Part shown: in pieces, positions 1 through 10,521 of the stretch
Position numbering within the stretch: the first letter of the stretch is position 1
Layout of the letters: each line of letters opens with the position of its first letter
DNA from: Canna indica
Taxonomy: Eukaryota; Streptophyta; Magnoliopsida; Zingiberales; Cannaceae
NCBI GenBank assembly: GCA_034359265.1
Contig: CP136897.1
Span: forward strand, 29,375,501-29,439,500
DNA length: 64,000 nt
Direction: 5' to 3'
Position numbers and translations under genes: made by a program
Notes under the pieces: generated by a model
What the model was told of the DNA's origin: nothing
Database searches by the model: none
What the model saw: the letters and a program-made list of their open reading frames with translations, nothing else

Positions 1-285
1 CTTTCAGCGCCACGTGAAAAGCTGTAATCGGACAATAATGCATGGAGTTATGCCTGTTTTAAACGAAAAATAATAATTGAAATGTTATTTTTCTTATTTA
101 TTTACAAATTTTAATTTTTCGGGTCGGTTGGTCGATCGAGCAGGCCGTAGAGGTTGCGGCGGGCACCGCGCGGGCGATTGACAACCAAATTTTCACGTGC
201 GATGTCGTCCGTCCTTAACGTTTGGTTAGAAAGATTGGTAAAAAAAATGATCTCGTCGTGCAATCAAATATGTAGTAAAAAAAAA
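1..285. other. Partial 5S spacer at left edge
   Basis: This is the spacer remnant 3' of copy 1. It begins inside the region upstream of a 5S gene lying off the window and runs through the AT-rich and GC-rich spacer parts to the A9 run at 277-285. Its GC-rich core reads gggcaccgcg instead of gggccccgcg. It holds no other feature. Confidence 0.9.
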
Positions 286-402
286 GGTGCAACACGGGGA
301 CTTCACAGGGGGTCACCCATCCAAGTACTACTCTCGCCCGAGCACGCTTAACTTCGCAGTTTTGATGGGATCCGGTGGGTTAGTACTAGTATGATCGCAC
401 CC
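286..402 (-). rRNA. 5S rRNA: 5S rRNA gene, copy 1
   Basis: Full length with a T9 terminator, but divergent: U106C, G98U, A80U, U63C, C46G, G41A, G25C, C18U, C15U. Probably a silent or minor variant. Confidence 0.95.
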
Positions 403-770
403 ATTATGCATTTCTGATCATCGGCTAATAAGGGTGAGCGTCCGAGGGACAGCTTGTGGTCATTTTCTTCGTCTCTTCGCGTGCCTATTAGCGCCACGTG
501 AAAAGCTGAAATAAGACAATAATGCACGGAGTTATGCCCGTTTTAAACGAAAAATAATAATTGAAATGTTATTTTTCTTATTTATTTACAAATTTTAATT
601 TTTCGGGTCGGTTGGTCGATCGAGCCGGCCGTAGAGGTTGCGGCGGGCCCCGCGCGGGCGATCGACAGCTAAGATTTATGGCGACGACTTCGTCCGTCCT
701 TAACGTTTGGTTAGAAAGATTGGTAAAAAAAATGATCTCGTCGTGCAATCAAATAGGTAGTAAAAAAACA

Positions 771-887
771 AGTGCAACACGAGGACTTCCTAGGGGGTCA
801 CCCATCCTAGTACTACTCTCGCCCAAGCACACTTAACTTCGGAGTTCTAATAGGATCCGATGCGTTAATGCTAGTATGATCGCACCC
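771..887 (-). rRNA. 5S rRNA: 5S rRNA gene, copy 2
   Basis: Full length. Changes are C117U, G97A, C57U, C39U, C36U, C28U, C20U and C15U, all transitions at C or G. The terminator is split (TTG then T7), giving a slightly longer 3' end. Confidence 0.95.
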
Positions 888-1254
888 GTTATGCACTTCT
901 TATCGTCGGCTAATAAGGGTGAGCGTCCGAGGGACAGCTCAAGGTCATCTTCTTCGTCTCTTCCCGCGCCTTTCAGCGCCACGTGTAAAGCTGAAATAAG
1001 ACAATAATGCACGGAGTTACGCCCGTTTTAAACGAAAAATAATAATTGAAATGTTATTTTTCTTATTTATTTACAAATTTTAATTTTTCGGGTCGGTTGG
1101 TCGATCGAGCCGGCCGTAGAGGTTGCGGCGGGCCCCGCGCGGGCGATCGACAACCAAATTTTCTGGCGACAACGTCGTCCGTCCTTAACGTTTGGTTAGA
1201 AAGATTGGTAAAAAAAATGATCTCGTCGTGCAATCAAATAGGTAGTAAAAAAAA

Positions 1255-1371
1255 GGTGCAACACGAGGACTTCCCAGGGGGTCACCCATCCTAGTACTAC
1301 TTGCGCCCAAGCACGCTTAACTTCGGAGTTCTGATGGGATCCGGTGAGTTAGTGCTGGTATGATCGTACCC
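1255..1371 (-). rRNA. 5S rRNA: 5S rRNA gene, copy 3
   Basis: Full length with a T8 terminator. Changes G70A and A69C in the intermediate element, plus G25U and G5A. Confidence 0.95.
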
Positions 1372-1739
1372 GTCATGCATTTCTGATCGTCGGCTAATAA
1401 GGGTGAGCGTCCGAGGGATAGCTCGGGGTCATTTTCTTCGTATCTTCGCGTGCCTTTTAGCGCCACGTGAAAAGCTGAAATCGGACAATAATGCACGGAG
1501 TTACGCCCGTTTTAAACGAAAAATAATAATTGAAATGTTATTTTTCTTATTTATTTACAAATTTTAATTTTTCGGGTCGGTTGGTCAATCGAGCCGGCCG
1601 TAGAGGTTGCGGCGGGCCCCGCGCGGGCGATCGACAGCCAAATTTTATGTCGACGACGTCGTCCGTCCTTAACGTTTGGTTAGAAAGATTGGTAAAAAAA
1701 ATGATCTCGTCGTCCAATCAAATAGGTACTAAAAAAAAA

Positions 1740-1856
1740 TGTGCAACACGAGGACTTCCGAGGGGGTCACCCATCCTAGTACTAATCTCGCCCAAGCACG
1801 CTTAACTTCGGAGTTCTCATGGGATCCGGTGCGTTAGTGCTGGTATGATCGCACCC
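1740..1856 (-). rRNA. 5S rRNA: 5S rRNA gene, copy 4
   Basis: Full length; C117A, G97C, G72U, C39G. Carries the G97C allele common among terminator-less copies but keeps its T9 run. Confidence 0.95.
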
Positions 1857-2224
1857 GACATGCATTTCTGATCGTCGGCTAATAAGGGTGAGCGTCCGAG
1901 GGATAGCTCGGGGTCATTTTCTTCGTCTCTTCGCGTGCCTTTCAGCGCCACGTGAAAAGCTGAAATAAGACAATAATGCAAGGAGTTACGCCCGTTTTAA
2001 ACGAAAAATAATAATTGAAATGTTATTTTTCTTATTTATTTACAACTTTTAATTTTTTGGGACGGTTGGTCGATCGAGCCGGCCGTAGAGGTTGCGGCGG
2101 GCCCCGCGCGGGCGATCGATAGTCAAATTTTATGTCGACGACGTCGTCCGTCCTTAACGTTTGGTTAGAAAGATTGGTAAAAAAAATGATATCGTCGTGC
2201 AATCAAATAGGTAGTAAAAGAAAA

Positions 2225-2341
2225 GGTGCAACACGAGGACTTCCCATGGGGTCACCCATCCTAGTACTACTCTCGCCCAAGCCCGCTTAACTTCGGAGTT
2301 CTGATGGGATCCGGTGCGTTAGTGCTGGTATGATCGCACCC
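2225..2341 (-). rRNA. 5S rRNA: 5S rRNA gene, copy 5 (weak terminator)
   Basis: Full length; C95A and U59G. The terminator is split into T4-C-T4, likely weaker than the usual T9. Confidence 0.95.
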
Positions 2342-2709
2342 GTCATGCACTTCTGATCGTCGGCTAATAATGGTGAGCGTCCGAGGGATAGCTCGGGGTC
2401 GTTTTCTTCGTCTCTTCGCGCGCCTTTTAGCGCCACGTGAAAAGCTGAAATCGGACAATAATGCACGGAGTTACGCCCGTTTTAAACGAAAAATAATAAT
2501 TGAAATGTTATTTTTCTTATTTATTTACAAATTTTAATTTTTCGGGTCGGTTGGTCGATCGAGCCGGCCGTAGAGGTTGCGGCGGGCCCCGCGCGGGCGA
2601 TCGACAGCCAAATTTTATGTCGACGACGTCGTCCGTCCTTAATGTTTGGTTAGAAAGATTGGTAAAAAAAATGATATCGTCGTGCAATCAAATAGGTAGT
2701 AAAAAAAAA

Positions 2710-2778
2710 AGTGCAACACGAGGACTTCCCAAGGGGTCCGATGGGATCCGATGCGTTAGTGCTGGTATGATCGCTCCC
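2710..2778 (-). pseudogene. 5S pseudogene, copy 6 (48-bp internal deletion)
   Basis: Only 69 bp remain. About nt 41-88 are missing, removing all of box A and the intermediate element and half of box C. Both ends and the T10 run persist. It cannot bind TFIIIA normally or fold as 5S rRNA. Confidence 0.92.
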
Positions 2779-3146
2779 GTCATGCACTTCTGATCGTCGG
2801 CTAATAAGGGTGAGCGTCCGAGGGATAGCTCGGGGTCATTTTCTTCGTCTCTTCGCGCGCCTTTTAGCGCCACGTGAAAAGCTGAAATCAGACAATAATG
2901 CACGGAGTTACGCCCATTTTAAACGAAAAATAATAATTGAAATGTTATTTTTCTTATTTATTTACAAATTTTAATTTTTCGGGTCGGTTGGTCGATCGAG
3001 CCGGCCGTAGATGTTGCAGCGGGCCCCGCGCGGGTGATCGACAGACAAGTTTTATGTCGACGACGTCGTCCGTCCTTAACGTTTGGTTAGAAAGATTGGT
3101 AAAAAAAATGATATCGTCGTGCAATCAAATAGGTAGTAAAAAAAAA

Positions 3147-3263
3147 GGTGCAACACGAGAAGTTCCCAGGGGGTCACCCATCCTAGAACTACTCTCGCCC
3201 AAGCCCGCTTAACTTCGGAGTTCTGATGGGATTCGGTGCGTTAGTGCTAGTATGATCCCTCCC
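3147..3263 (-). rRNA. 5S rRNA: 5S rRNA gene, copy 7
   Basis: Full length but divergent: C104U, G102C, A77U, U59G, G31A, C15U, C6G, U4A. The last two disturb the terminal helix. Confidence 0.93.
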
Positions 3264-3630
3264 GTCTTGCACTTCTGATCGTCGGCTAATAAGGGTGAGC
3301 GTCCGAGGGATAGCTCGGGGTCATTTTCTTCGTCTCTTCGCGCGCCTTTAGCGCCACGTGAAAAGCTAAAATCGGACAATAATGCACGGAGTTACGCCCG
3401 TTTTAAACGAAAAATAATAATTGAAATGTTATTTTTCTTATTTATTTACAAATTTTAATTTTTCGGGTCGGTTGGTCGATCGAGCCGGCCGTAGAGGTTG
3501 CGGCGGGCCCCGCGCGGGCGATCGACCGCCAAATTTTATGTCGACGATGTCGTCCGTCCTTAATGTTTGGTTAGAAAGATTGGTAAAAAAAATGATATCG
3601 TCGTGCAATCAAATAGGTAGTAAAAAAAAA

Positions 3631-3747
3631 AGTGCAACACGAGGACTTCCGAAGGGGTCACCCATCCTAGTACTACTCTAGCCCAAGCACGCTTAACTTC
3701 GGAGTTTTGATGGGATCCGGTGAGTTAGTACTAGTATGATCGCACCC
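3631..3747 (-). rRNA. 5S rRNA: 5S rRNA gene, copy 8
   Basis: Full length; C117U, G97C, C95U, G68U, G41A, G25U, C18U, C15U. Confidence 0.95.
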
Positions 3748-4115
3748 GACAAGCACTTCTGATCATCGGCTAATAAGGGTGAGCGTCCGAGGGATAGCTC
3801 GGGGTCATTTTCTTCGTCTCTTCGCTCGCCTTTTAGCGCCACGTGAAAAGCTGAAATCGGACAATAATGCACAGAGTTACGCCCGTTTTAAACGAAAAAT
3901 AATAATTGAAATGTCACTTTTCTTATTTATTTACAAATTTTAATTTTTCGGGTCAGTTGGTCGATCGAGCCGGCCATAGAGGTTGTGGCGGGCCCCACGC
4001 GGGCGATCGACAGCCAAATTTTATGTCAACGACGTCGTCCGTCCTTAACGTTTGGTTAGAAAGATTGGTAAAAAAAATGATATCGTCGTGCAATCAAATA
4101 GGTAGTAAAAAAAAA

Positions 4116-4232
4116 GGTGCAACACGAGGACTTCCGAGGGGGTCACCCATCCTAGTACTACTCACGCCCAAGCAAGCTTAACTTCGGAGTTCTGATGGGA
4201 TCCGATGCGTTAGTGCTGGTATGATCACACCC
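4116..4232 (-). rRNA. 5S rRNA: 5S rRNA gene, copy 9
   Basis: Full length; G97C, A69U, G58U, C28U, C6U. Confidence 0.95.
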
Positions 4233-4600
4233 GTCATGCACTTCTGATCGTCGGCTAATAAGGGTGAGCGTCCGAGGGATAGCTCGGGGTCATTTTCTTC
4301 GTCTCTTCGCGCGCCTTTTAGCGCCACGTGAAATGCTGAAATCGGACAATAATGCACGGAGTTACGCCCGTTTTAGACGAAAAATAATAATTGAAATGTT
4401 ATTTTTCTTATTTATTTACAAATTTTAATTTATCGGGTCGGTTGGTCGATCGAGCCGGCCGTAGAGGTTGCGGCGGGCCCCGCGCGGGCGATCGAAAGCC
4501 AAATTTTATGTCGACGACGTCGTCTATCCTTAACGTTTGGTTAGAAAGATTGGTAAAACAAATGATATCGTCGTGCAATCAAATAGGTAGTAAAAAAAAT

Positions 4601-4717
4601 GGTGCAACACCAGGACTTCCCAGGGCGTCACCCTTCCTAGTACTACTCTCGGCCAAGCACGCTTAACTTCGGAGTTCTGATGGGATCCGGTGCGTTAGTG
4701 CTGGTATGATCGCACCC
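4601..4717 (-). rRNA. 5S rRNA: 5S rRNA gene, copy 10
   Basis: Full length; C107G, C92G, U84A, G66C. One A separates the gene from its T8 run. Confidence 0.95.
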
Positions 4718-5084
4718 GTCATTTACTTCTGATCGTCGGCTAATAAGGGTGAGCGTCCGAGGGATAGCTCGGGGTCATTTTCTTCGTCTCTTCGCTCGCC
4801 TTTTAGCGCCACGTGAAAAGCTGAAATCGGACAATAATGCACGGAGTTACGCCCGTTTTAAATGAAAAATAATAATTGAAATGTTATTTTTCTTATTTAT
4901 TTACAAATTTTAATTTTTTGGGTCGGTTGGTCGATCGAGCCGGCCGTAGAGGTTGCGGCGGGCCCCGCGCGGGCGATCAACAGCCAAATTTTATGTCGAC
5001 GACGTCGTCTATCCTTAACGTCTGGTTAGAAAGATTGGTAAAAAAAATGATCTCGTCGTGCAATCAAATAAGTAGTAAAAAAAA

Positions 5085-5201
5085 AGTGCAACACGAGGTC
5101 TTCCCAGGGGGTCACCCATCCTAGTACTACTCGCGCCCGAGCACGCTTAACTTCGGAGTTCTGATGGGATCCGGTGCGTTAGTGCTGGTATGATCGCACC
5201 C
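5085..5201 (-). rRNA. 5S rRNA: 5S rRNA gene, copy 11
   Basis: Full length; C117U, U103A, A69C, U63C. Confidence 0.95.
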
Positions 5202-5569
5202 AGCTAGCACTTCTGATCGTCGGCTAATAAGGGTGAGCGGCCGAGGGATAGCTCGGGGTCATTTTCTTCGTCTCTTCGCGCGCCTTTTATCGCCACGTGA
5301 AAAGCTGAAATCGGACAATAATGCACGGAGTTACGCCCGTTTTAAACGAAAAAGAATAATTGAAATGTTATTTTTCTTATTTATTTACAAATTTTAATTT
5401 TTCGGTTCGGTTGGTCGATCGAGCCGGCCGTAGAGGTTGCGGTGGGCCCCGCGCGGGCGATCGACAGCCAAATTTTATGTCGACGACGTTGTCCGTCCTT
5501 AACGTTTGGTTAGATAGAATGGTAAAAAAAATGATATCGTCGTGCAATCAAATAGGTAGTAAAAAAAAA

Positions 5570-5686
5570 GGTGCAACACGAGGACTTCCCAAGGGGTCAC
5601 CCATCCTAGTACTACTTTCGCCCAAGCACGCTTAACTTTGGAGTTGTGATGGGATCCGGTGCGTTAGTGCTGGTATGATCGCACCC
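5570..5686 (-). rRNA. 5S rRNA: 5S rRNA gene, copy 12
   Basis: Full length; C95U, G70A, G48A, G41C. Confidence 0.95.
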
Positions 5687-6053
5687 GTCATGCACTTCTG
5701 ATCGTTGGCTAATAAGGTTGAGCGTCCGAGGGATAGCTCGGGGTCATTTTCTTCGTCTCTTCGCGCGCCTTTTAGCGCCACGTGAAAAGCTGAAATCGGA
5801 CAATAATGCACGGAGTTACGCCCGTTTTAAACGAAAAATAATAATTGAAATGTTATTTTTTTATTTATTTACAAATTTTAATTTTTCGGGTCGGTTGGTC
5901 GATCGAGCCGGCCGTAGAGGTTGCGGCGGGCCCCGCGCGGGCGATCGACAGCCAAATTTTATGTCGACGACGTCGTCCGTCCTTAACGTTTGGTTAGAAA
6001 GATTGGTAAAAAAAATGATATCGTCGTGCAATCAAATAGGTTGTAAAAAAAAA

Positions 6054-6170
6054 GGTGCAACACGAGGACTTCCCAGGGGGTAACCCATCCTAGTACTACT
6101 GTCGCCCTAGCACGCTTAACTTCGGAGTTCCGATGGGATCCGGTGCGTTAGTGCTTGTATGATCGCACCC
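6054..6170 (-). rRNA. 5S rRNA: 5S rRNA gene, copy 13
   Basis: Full length; G89U in box C, G70C, U63A, A40G, C15A. Confidence 0.95.
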
Positions 6171-6538
6171 GTCATGCACTTCTGATCGTCGGCTAATAAG
6201 GGTGAGCGTCCGAGGGATAGCTCGGGGTCATTTTCTTCGTCTCTTCGCGCGCCTTTTAGCGCCACGTGAAAAGTTGAAATCGGACAATAATGCACGGAGT
6301 TACGCCCGTATTAACCAAAAAATAATAACTGAAATGTTATTTTTCTTATTTATTTACAAATTTTAATTTTTCGGGTCGGTTGGTCGATCGAGCCGGCCGT
6401 AGAGGTTGCGGCTGGCCCCGCGCGGGCGATCGACAGCCAAATTTTTTGTCGACGACGTCGTCCGTCCTTTACGTTTGGTTAGAAAGATTGGTAAAACAAA
6501 TGATCTCGTCGTGCAATCAAATAGGTAGCAAAAAAAAA

Positions 6539-6655
6539 GGTGTTACACGAGGACTTCCCAGGGGGTCACCCATCCTAGTACTACTCTCGCCCAAGCACGC
6601 TTAACTTCGGAGTTCTGATGGGATCCGGTGCGTTAGTGCTGGTATGATCGCACCA
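6539..6655 (-). rRNA. 5S rRNA: 5S rRNA gene, copy 14
   Basis: Full length; G113A, U112A, and G1U at the start nucleotide. The interior equals the consensus. Confidence 0.95.
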
Positions 6656-7023
6656 ATCATGCACTTCTGATCGTCGGCTAATAAGGGTGAGCGTCCGAGG
6701 GATAGCTCGGGGTCATTTTCTTCGTCTCTTCGCGCGCCTTTTAGCGCCACGTGAAAAGTTGAAATCGGACAATAATGCACGGAGTTACGCCCGTTTTAAA
6801 CGAAAAATAATATTTGAAATTTTATTTTTCTTATTTATTTACAAATTTTAATTTTTTGGGTCGGTTGGTCGATCGAGCCGGCCGTAGAGGTTGCGGCGGG
6901 CCCCGCGCGGGCGATCGAAAGCCAAATTTTATGTCGACGACGCCGTCCGTCCTTAACGTTTGGTGAGAAAGATTGGTAAAAAAAATGATCTCGTCGTGCA
7001 ATCAAATAGGTAGTAAAAAAAAA

Positions 7024-7140
7024 GGTGCAATAGGAGGACTTCCGAGGGGGTCACCCATCCTAGTAGTATTCTCGCCCTAGCACGCTTAACTTCGGAGTTC
7101 TGATGGGATCCGGTGCGTTAGTGCTGGTATGATCGCACCC
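7024..7140 (-). rRNA. 5S rRNA: 5S rRNA gene, copy 15
   Basis: Full length; G110A, G108C, G97C, G75C, G72A, U63A. Confidence 0.95.
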
Positions 7141-7497
7141 GACAAGCACTTCTGATCGTCGGCTAATAAGGGTGAGCGTCCGAGGGATAGCTCGGGGTCA
7201 TTTTCTTCGTCTCTTCGCGCGCCTTTTAGCGCCACGTGAAAAGCTGAAATCGGACAATAAAGCACGGAGTTACGCCCGTTTTAAACGAAAAATAAGAATT
7301 GAAATGTTATTTTTCTTATTTATTTACAAATTTTAATTTTTCGGGTCGGTTGCTCGATCGAGCCGGCCGTAGAGGTTGCGGCGGGCGATCGACAGCCAAG
7401 ATTAATGGCGACGTCGTCATCCGTCCTTAACGTTTGGTTACAAAGATTGGTAAAAAAAATGATCTCGTCGTGCAATCAAATAGGTAGTAAAAAAAAA

Positions 7498-7614
7498 GGT
7501 GCAACACGTGGACTTCCCAAGGGGTCACCCATCCTAGTACCACTCTCGCGCAAGCACGCTTCACTACGGAGTTCTGATGGGATCCGGTGTCTTAGTGCTA
7601 GTATGATCGCACCC
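7498..7614 (-). rRNA. 5S rRNA: 5S rRNA gene, copy 16
   Basis: Full length but divergent: U106A, C95U, A74G, G65C, U53G, A49U, G25A, C24G, C15U. Its 3' spacer is the first with the 11-bp GCGGGC deletion. The gene shares U106A, A74G and G65C with copies 50, 57 and 64. Confidence 0.95.
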
Positions 7615-7982
7615 GTCATGCACTTCTGATCGTCGGCTAATAAGGGTGAGCGTCCGACGGATAGCTCGGGGTCATTTTCTTCGTCTCTTCGCGCGCCTTT
7701 TAGCGCCACGTGAAAAATTGAAATCGTACAATAATGAACGGAGTTACGCCCGTTTTAAACGAAAAATAATAATTGAAATGTTATATTTCTTATTTATTTA
7801 CAAATTTTAATTTTTCGGGTCGGTTGGTCGATCGAGCCGGCCGTAGAGGTTGCGGCGGGCCCCGCGCGGGCGATCGACAGCCAAATTTTATGTCGACGAC
7901 GTCGTCCGTACTTAACGTTTGGTTAGAAAGATTGGAAAAAAAAATGATCTCGTCGTGCAATCAAATAGGTAGTAAAAAAAAA

Positions 7983-8099
7983 GGTGCAACACGAGGACTT
8001 CCCAGGGGGTCACCCATCCTAGTACTACTCTCGCCCAAGCACGCTTGACTTCGGAGTTCTGATGGGATCCGGTGCGTTAGTGCTGGTATGATCACACCC
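7983..8099 (-). rRNA. 5S rRNA: 5S rRNA gene, copy 17
   Basis: Full length; U53C and C6U. The whole unit is nearly identical to the next one. Confidence 0.97.
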
Positions 8100-8420
8100 G
8101 TCATGCACTTCTGATCGTCGGCTAATAAGGGTGAGCGTCCGAGGGATAGCCCGGGGTCATTTTCTTCGTCTCTTCGCGCGCCTTTTAGCGCCACGTGAAA
8201 AGCTGAAATCGGATAATAATGCACGAAGTTACGCCCGTTTTAAACGAAAAATAATAATTGAAATGTTATATTTCTTATTTATTTACAAATTTTAATTTTT
8301 CGGGTCGGTTGGTCGATCGAGCCGGCCGTAGAGGTTGCGGCGGGCCCCGCGCGGGCGATCGACAGCCAAATTTTATGTCGACGACGTCGTCCGTACTTAA
8401 CGTTTGGTTAGAAAGATTGG

Positions 8421-8429
8421 AAAAAAAAA
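8421..8429 (-). terminator. Second, downstream T-run (backup terminator)
   Basis: A second T9 run on the minus strand sits 38 bp past the end of copy 18. It is conserved as T7-T9 in nearly all units. In units whose first T-run is deleted this is the first possible stop and would give an RNA with about 23 extra nucleotides. Its role is inferred from position. Confidence 0.6.
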
Positions 8430-8458
8430 TGATCTCGTCGTGCAATCAAATAGGTAGT

Positions 8459-8467
8459 AAAAAAAAA
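8459..8467 (-). terminator. Pol III oligo-T terminator (representative)
   Basis: Nine T residues on the minus strand follow the last gene base (GUUGCACC) directly. Pol III stops at four or more T, so the mature RNA should be about 117 nt plus a few terminal U. Most units have T8-T10 here; exceptions are noted at individual genes. Confidence 0.9.
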
Positions 8468-8584
8468 GGTGCAACACGAGGACTTCCCAGGGGGTCACCC
8501 ATCCTAGTACTACTCTCGCCCAAGCACGCTTGACTTCGGAGTTCTGATGGGATCCGGTGCGTTAGTGCTGGTATGATCGCACCC
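8468..8584 (-). rRNA. 5S rRNA: 5S rRNA gene, copy 18
   Basis: Full length; one change, U53C, at the edge of box A. TATA-like box, -1 C and T9 terminator are all present, so it is a plausible active copy. Confidence 0.97.
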
Positions 8585-8607
8585 GTCATGCACTTCTGAT
8601 CGTCGGC

Positions 8608-8613
8608 TAATAA
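8608..8613 (-). promoter_or_regulatory. TATA-like box at -29 to -24 (representative)
   Basis: On the minus strand TTATTA lies 24-29 bp before the first transcribed G of copy 18, the place of the TATA-like element in plant 5S genes. The base at -1 is C, as in other plants. The GC dinucleotide often found near -12 is not evident here. The element recurs in almost every unit; it is missing upstream of the fused copies near 16.4, 18.1, 18.4, 19.7, 33.9, 41.8, 42.2 and 42.5 kb. Confidence 0.75.
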
Positions 8614-8676
8614 GGGTGAGCGTCCGAGGGATAGCTCGGGGTCATTTTCTTCGTCTCTTCGCGCGCCTTTTAGCGC

Positions 8677-8682
8677 CACGTG
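8677..8682. promoter_or_regulatory. Conserved G-box CACGTG in spacer
   Basis: CACGTG, in the minus-strand context CACGTGGCGC, lies at about -93 to -98 relative to the 5S start and recurs in most units. CACGTGGC is the plant G-box/ABRE core bound by bZIP and bHLH factors. Units at 40-42.6 and 58-59.4 kb have CACATG, and a few have CACGCG or CACGAG. Function is only inferred. Confidence 0.5.
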
Positions 8683-8830
8683 AAAAGCTGAAATCGGATA
8701 ATAATGCACGAAGTTACGCCCGTTTTAAACGAAAAATAATAATTGAAATGTTATATTTCTTATTTATTTACAAATTTTAATTTTTCGGGTCGGTTGGTCG
8801 ATCGAGCCGGCCGTAGAGGTTGCGGCGGGC

Positions 8831-8840
8831 CCCGCGCGGG
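8831..8840. repeat. GC-rich palindrome with GCGGGC slippage repeat
   Basis: cccgcgcggg is a perfect 10-bp palindrome. The two GCGGGC copies at 8825-8830 and 8836-8841, 11 bp apart, are the ends of the recurrent 11-bp deletion seen in about 30 other units. Confidence 0.8.
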
Positions 8841-8864
8841 CGATCGACAGCCAAATTTTATGTC

Positions 8865-8876
8865 GACGACGTCGTC
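8865..8876. repeat. 12-bp palindrome gacgacgtcgtc
   Basis: A perfect palindrome, conserved in most units, overlapping a SalI-type gtcgac and an AatII-type gacgtc. Some units read gacgacgtcatc or gacgatgtcgtc, C/G transitions that fit loss of methylated cytosine. Confidence 0.7.
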
Positions 8877-8951
8877 CGTCCTTAACGTTTGGTTAGAAAG
8901 ATTGGTAAAAAAAATGATCTCGTCGTGCAATCAAATAGGTAGTAAAAAAAA

Positions 8952-9068
8952 GGTGCAACACGAGGACTTCCCAGGGGGTCACCCATCCTAGTACTACTCT
9001 CACCCAAGCAGGCTTAACTTCGGAGTTCTGATGGGATCCGGTGCGTTAGTGCTGGTATGATCGCACCC
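8952..9068 (-). rRNA. 5S rRNA: 5S rRNA gene, copy 19
   Basis: Full length; C67U, G58C; T8 terminator. Upstream TATA-like box altered (ctattaag on the plus strand). Confidence 0.97.
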
Positions 9069-9436
9069 GTCATGCACTTCTGATCGTCGGCTATTAAGGG
9101 TGAGCGTCCGAGGGATAGCCCGGGGTCATTTTCTTCGTCTCTTCGCGTGCCTTTTAGCGCCACGTGAAAAGCTGAAATCGGACAATAATGCATGGAGTTA
9201 CGCCCGTTTTAAACGAAAAATAATAATTGAAATGTTATTTTTCTTATTTATTTATAAATTTTAATTTTTCGGGTCGGTTGGTCGATCGAGCCGGCCGTAG
9301 AGGTTGCGGCGGGCCCCGCGCGGGCGATCGACAGCCAAATTTTATGTCGACGACGTCGTCCGTCCTTAACGTTTGGTTAGAAAGATTGGTAAAAAAAATG
9401 ATCTCGTCGTGCAATCAAATAGGTAGTAAAAAAAAA

Positions 9437-9553
9437 GGTGCAACACGAGGACTTTCAAGGGGGTCACCCATCCTAGTACTACTCTCGCCCAATCACGCTT
9501 AACTTCGGAGTTCTGATGGGATCCGGTGCGTTAGTGCTGGTATGATCGCACCC
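9437..9553 (-). rRNA. 5S rRNA: 5S rRNA gene, copy 20
   Basis: Full length; G99A, G97U, C61A, the same haplotype as copies 77, 78 and 103. Confidence 0.97.
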
Positions 9554-9920
9554 GTCATGCACTTCTGATCGTCGGCTAATAAGGGTGAGCGTCCGAGGGA
9601 TAGCTCGGGGTCATTTTCTTCGTCTCTTCGCGCGCCTCTTAGCGCCACGTGAAAAGCTGAAATCGGACAATAATGCACGGAGTTACGCCCGTTCTAAACG
9701 AAAAATAATAATTGAAATGTTATTTTTCTTATTTATTTACAAATTTTAATTTTTCGGGTCGGTTGGTCGATCAAGCCGGCCGTAGAGGTTGCGACTGGCC
9801 CCGCGCGGGCGATCGACAGCCAATTTTATGTCGACGACGTCGTCCGTCCTTAACGTTTGGTTAGAAAGATTGGTAAAAAAAATGATCTCGTCTTGCAATC
9901 AAATAGGTAGTAAAAAAAAA

Positions 9921-10036
9921 GGTGCAACACGAGGACTTCCCAGGGGGTCACCCATCCTAGTACTACTCTCGCCAAGCACACTTAACTTCGGAGTTCTGAT
10001 GGAATCCGGTGCGTTAGTGCTGGTATGATCACACCC
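9921..10036 (-). rRNA. 5S rRNA: 5S rRNA gene, copy 21 (1-nt deletion)
   Basis: 116 nt: one G is missing from the GGG at nt 64-66, at the end of box A. Also C57U, C34U, C6U. Confidence 0.94.
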
Positions 10037-10404
10037 GTCATGCACTTCTGATCGTCAGCTAATAAGGGTGAGCGTCCGAGGGATAGCTCGGGGTCATTTT
10101 CTTCGTCTCTTCGCGCGCCTTTTAGCGCCACGTGAAAAGCTAAAATCGGACAATAATGCACGGAGTTACGCCCGTTTTAAACGAAAAATAATAATTGAAA
10201 TGTTATATTTCTTATTTATTTACAAATTTTAATTTTTCGGGTCGGTTGGTCGATCGAGCCGGCCGTAGAGGTTGCGGCGGGCCCCGCGCGGGCGATCGAC
10301 AGCCAAATTTTATGTCGACGACGTCGTCCGTCCTTAACGTTTGGTTAGAAAGATTGGTAAAAAAAATGATCTCGTCGTGCAATCAAATAGGTAGTAAAAA
10401 AAAA

Positions 10405-10521
10405 GGTGCAACACGAGGACTTCCCAGGGGGTCACCCATCCTAGTACTACTCTCGCCCAAGCAGGCTTAACTTCGGAGTTCTGATGGGATCCGGTGCGTT
10501 AGTGCTGGTATGATCGCACCC
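10405..10521 (-). rRNA. 5S rRNA: 5S rRNA gene, copy 22
   Basis: Full length; only G58C, in box A. TATA-like box altered as in copy 19. Confidence 0.97.

Larger units (their letters stand above)
8468..8951 (-). repeat. Representative 484-bp 5S rDNA unit
   Basis: A typical unit. Reading the plus strand it holds the gene (8468-8584), the promoter flank with TATA-like box, a G-box (8677-8682), an AT-rich tract (about 8729-8785), a GC-rich tract (about 8786-8849), two short palindromes, an A8 run (backup terminator of the next gene) and the primary terminator run of the next gene. Every other unit is a variant of this plan. Confidence 0.95.
8585..8951. other. Representative intergenic spacer
   Basis: This 367-bp spacer stands for all of them. 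It is bipartite, with a central AT-rich stretch followed by a GC-rich stretch ending in cccgcgcggg and a gacgacgtcgtc palindrome. Open frames crossing it (often 91 codons, starting at the atg in the AT-rich part and ending antisense to the 5S gene) are not credible proteins: the lysine run comes from the terminator and common indels break the frame. Confidence 0.85.

Noticed and set aside
8421..8467. Poly-A tails of retroposed copies
   Set aside because: The A-runs on the plus strand lie 3' of the minus-strand gene at a fixed place in every unit and are the Pol III T-run terminators.
8446..8709. Minus-strand 66-87-codon frames spanning the 5S gene and promoter flank
   Set aside because: They overlap the rRNA gene and are broken by single changes in neighbouring copies. 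No coding bias or start context is convincing.
8865..8876. gacgacgtcgtc palindrome as a replication origin or recombinase site
   Set aside because: Only 12 bp, a simple trinucleotide-like palindrome; nothing nearby supports such a role and exchange junctions do not cluster there.
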